DNA of 64,000 nt from Diplodia intermedia (Eukaryota; Ascomycota; Dothideomycetes; Botryosphaeriales; Botryosphaeriaceae): positions 62,001-126,000 of the forward strand of contig JAKEKT010000059.1 in NCBI GenBank assembly GCA_021495925.1, in the 5' to 3' direction. Below the pieces are notes generated by a model. That model was not told the origin of the DNA and did no database searches. It worked only from the letters and a program-made list of their open reading frames with translations. The first letter of the stretch is position 1. Each line of letters begins with the position of its first letter. Positions 61,521-64,000 of the stretch are shown piece by piece. Made by a program: the position numbers and the translations under genes.

Positions 61521-62166
61521 TTAGACGACAACACCCTTCCTCCCAATGCCACCCCCTCGCTTCATTGCCAACAGCGCGATAACGAGCGAGCCCATGCAAA
61601 AGACGGCCGTGATGATCATGAATGCTGCATCCGCGCTGTTCTTTACGCAGCGATCGAGCGCAGTATCGACCGAGTGGGATCCGCAGTCGCGCAAGTTGCC
61701 CTTGTTGTCCTTGATGCAGCCCCCGTTGGTCAACTCGTTTTTATAAAGCTTGTATTCGTTCTCATCGGATTTGGAGCTGCATGATGTGCCGCGGAGTTTG
61801 ACTGCGACTGCCTATGAGTGCATTAGCCACCATTGTTCCTTGTTTGTGTGCTGCAATGGTGGAGGCTGGAGCTTGATTTTGAAGGGAGATGAGAAACGAG
61901 CTTACGATGCCACCGGCGAGGAGGAACAGCGCGGCTAAAGCGTCGGCGGCGACCATGACGAGACCAGCGAGAGGCTCGATGAAGATGGCGGCGACGCCTA
62001 TAAGGCCAACAAGCAAACCGAAACCACCAGTAAATGCGGCATAGTTGTTGGCAGCGACGGCACCGTAACTTTGGCTTCTAATAAGCGTGATGGAGAGGCC
62101 GAGGACAACGGCAGCAGAGAGAATCTGGAAAGTTCGGGCGACGCCATTGATGACTAGCAGTGCCAT
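61521..62166 (-). CDS. MARVEL-domain membrane protein
   Basis: Two exons, complement(61906..62166, 61521..61811), with a 94-bp intron give 183 residues. Four membrane segments are visible: ARTFQILSAAVVLGLSITLI; FTGGFGLLVGLIGVAAIFI; LAGLVMVAADALAALFLLAGGIAVAV, which spans the intron; and AAFMIITAVFCMGSLVIALLAM near the C-terminus. Between helices 3 and 4 lies a Cys-bearing loop (GTSCSSKSDENEY ... GGCIKDNKGNLRDC). This is the MARVEL arrangement found in fungal Nce102-like and related proteins, which sit in plasma-membrane eisosome domains or in trafficking vesicles. The tail is short and basic (KRGGGIGRKG). A specific role cannot be assigned. The upstream region carries the promoter; the gene is 0.85 kb from the transcription factor, in the same direction. 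Confidence 0.87.
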
Positions 62167-63955
62167 TTTGAGGGGTTTCTTTGGATGAAAAGGTTGCGTT
62201 TGTGTAGAGGGAAGGTAGGGCGTGTGGGTTGTTGCTCCTATTCAGAAGACCAGATCCTTAGCAAGGGAGAGCAGTCGGGTCGGAAGTGGGCGAAAACCTT
62301 CACTCGACCAAAGGGAAATTGAGTGGTATGGAGAAGAAGGGCGGCAGGTATTTTGGGCGGGAGGAAGGACGTTGCGAGACTATATGGGCCCCAACAGCCG
62401 GGGAATGAAGAGGATTGGCTTCAATCCTTCGCAGACAATGCTCCAAATGAACCAGGCAACAGCGCCTTTGACACCAAGAAACCGAAACGGTAGGCTTGCA
62501 GAGGACCACGGCTAGATCGGACGGGTCCTCGTGTGACTGCGAAGGCTATGTGTGGCGGATTGCCGCCCCTGCATAGCCGCCTTGCTGCCTGTACGACCGC
62601 ATTCCAACGTGCGAGCGATACTACTGGATGGGCTCGGTGATCTGGACGGCCGTTGCCGCTGCGTTGCCGTTGTTCAGTTTAGCTATGGTTTTAAGATTTT
62701 GGAGGCTAACGGTTGGGTTGGTTGCGAAAGTCGTGGCCAGGATTTACGAAGGAACCCATGGCCAACGGCATCCAATACGTTTTCGGGCTAGTATAACGCT
62801 CTATATTTGGGGCGCCCGGCCTCGAAAGCTTGTTCTTGCATCTTCTGTGCCGTGTTCCGCGCCGCACTCAGGCGCCTGTTGGTGAGACTCTTGATCCTCA
62901 GCCTCGACCCGCCGAAAAGCGATGCGGAAGCTAGGTGGAGAAGGCGGCACGACGGCTCCTTGCATTGCCGTAACCACAGCTGGATTGTTGATCTTTAGCC
63001 GCAAAAGGTCAGCGAGTACCTGACAGAGTTTGCGCATTCCACGGCGTGAATCGAGTCAGACGTCGGACCACCCGACCGACGCTTGGCCGCTTCTGGTGTC
63101 GCCATCGGATCAAGCGATACCTGTAGAAAAACAATCGCTGGCCCCGATGAAGACCCCCAGCACGTGGACGATGATCACCACGTGGCTAGGCGAGCCAGAA
63201 GCAGTAAACGGCATCTCGCAACACAGCCGCTGCTTGACATGGATACGCCAGATCGTTTGCGAGGCCAAGCGTCGGGTTCGGGCATCGGCACGGGGTTTAA
63301 GCTTTGGTGGAGGGAGACAAGACTCGAAAGATGGCACGCAGCTGATTCGTGAACGGTGGAAAGCGTGCCGGTCGTCGGTGGATGGCGGCGGAAGCCGTGG
63401 CTGCCGAGCGTGCGGGCGTCAGCAGGCGTATCAAGCGCCGTGTCGCTATCACGGGCTGCGGGTATCAAGCACAAGGCGGAGGATGCGAGGGTCAGGTGGG
63501 GGCGTGAGTGGTGTTGGGCGTGGGTCGCACGTCGGATCGGTCCAGGCATCAGACGTTGACTGCCTGGCGGCTTCAGCTGGGGCTCGCTTACTGCTTGTGG
63601 CCGTCGGGTGCGCTGATCCAAACGACGGCGGCACCAGCATGGAAAACTCCTCAGCCTTACCACGCCATCGCCGAAGACGGAGAGGCCTGGGTGGGCTCCG
63701 AAGCCTCGCCTCGCCTCGCCTGCCGCGTCGAGAGCACATGCCAGAGCTGATATGCACCCTGCGCGCGCCTTCTGACGCCGTCCCACCGCAAGACCAGCGC
63801 CGTTGACCGCCTCGTGCGCGCGCCCCAAGGCCCAGCCCGCCCCTCGAGATCTTCACACCAAACTCCACGCGATCTTCGCACCACCGATCCTCCCTCCCCA
63901 ACCTGCCTGCGCCCCGGCTGCTCTCGTCCCTCTCACTCCGCGCGCCTGGCCGCTG
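62167..63955. other. Gene-poor region
   Basis: 1.8 kb without a supported gene. Long overlapping frames at 63030-63900 on both strands have Arg/Ser-rich shadow composition. From about 63830 the plus strand becomes strongly pyrimidine rich, as in leaders of expressed fungal genes. Confidence 0.45.
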
Positions 63956-64000
63956 ATGTCACCCGGCATCCTGCCTCTGCAAGCCGCCCGCTCCGAGCAC
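63956..64000 (+). CDS. Possible start of a gene running off the window
   Basis: An ATG at 63956 follows a long CT-rich leader (63840-63955) and begins MSPGILPLQAARSEH before the window ends. The leader composition resembles that before other genes here. Only 15 codons are visible, so this is tentative. Confidence 0.2.
   Translation, partial: MSPGILPLQAARSEH

Overview
This window looks like nuclear DNA of a filamentous ascomycete (Pezizomycotina; Dothideomycetes is my best guess, by inference only). Genes are broken by short GT-AG introns, mostly 44-130 bp, with recognisable CTAAC/CTGAC branch sites. The proteins are typical fungal ones: ApsA/Num1 with a C-terminal PH domain, a GEF1-type CLC transporter, a Zn2Cys6 regulator, DUF6594, a MARVEL protein and a GH105 hydrolase. 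No bacterial-style operons, ribosomal RNA, CRISPR array or convincing tRNA was seen. Exon coordinates were assembled by eye from splice signals and reading-phase continuity; nearly every multi-exon model closes in frame.

Layout. Positions 0.8-22.4 kb are dense housekeeping genes: a PIN-domain protein, translin-associated factor X, GPI mannosyltransferase I, a retropepsin-like protein, an isoamyl-acetate esterase, a CLC chloride transporter, CCT theta and the giant cortical protein ApsA. Positions 23.5-41.8 kb are more accessory: a lone class I terpene synthase, the splicing factor CWC24, a cyanamide hydratase with a broken frame, a secreted GH105 enzyme, an MFS transporter, a small secreted Cys protein, a caspase-like protein, a tiny basic protein and a DUF6594 membrane protein, separated by long gene-poor stretches. 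Positions 42.8-50.3 kb return to core functions (TORC2 subunit SIN1 and a PRCC-like protein sharing a 265-bp divergent promoter, an orphan, and an INO80F/TFPT-like subunit). Positions 52-64 kb are sparse: an orphan, a secreted Kex2-type repeat precursor, a Zn2Cys6 transcription factor and a MARVEL protein.

The most notable observations are (i) a repeat protein with signal peptide and Lys-Arg-separated units starting Glu-Ala, like a pheromone/KEP precursor (54.4-55.0 kb); (ii) a dispersed family of about 80-100 bp elements with imperfect terminal inverted repeats (consensus close to CTACTTACGTGGGTAGTTGA), one lying in an unusually long intron; (iii) a retropepsin-like domain whose catalytic-loop Asp position appears to be Cys; (iv) a frameshifted cyanamide hydratase; and (v) small multi-exon genes that are invisible as single ORFs, two of them with a first coding exon consisting of the ATG alone.
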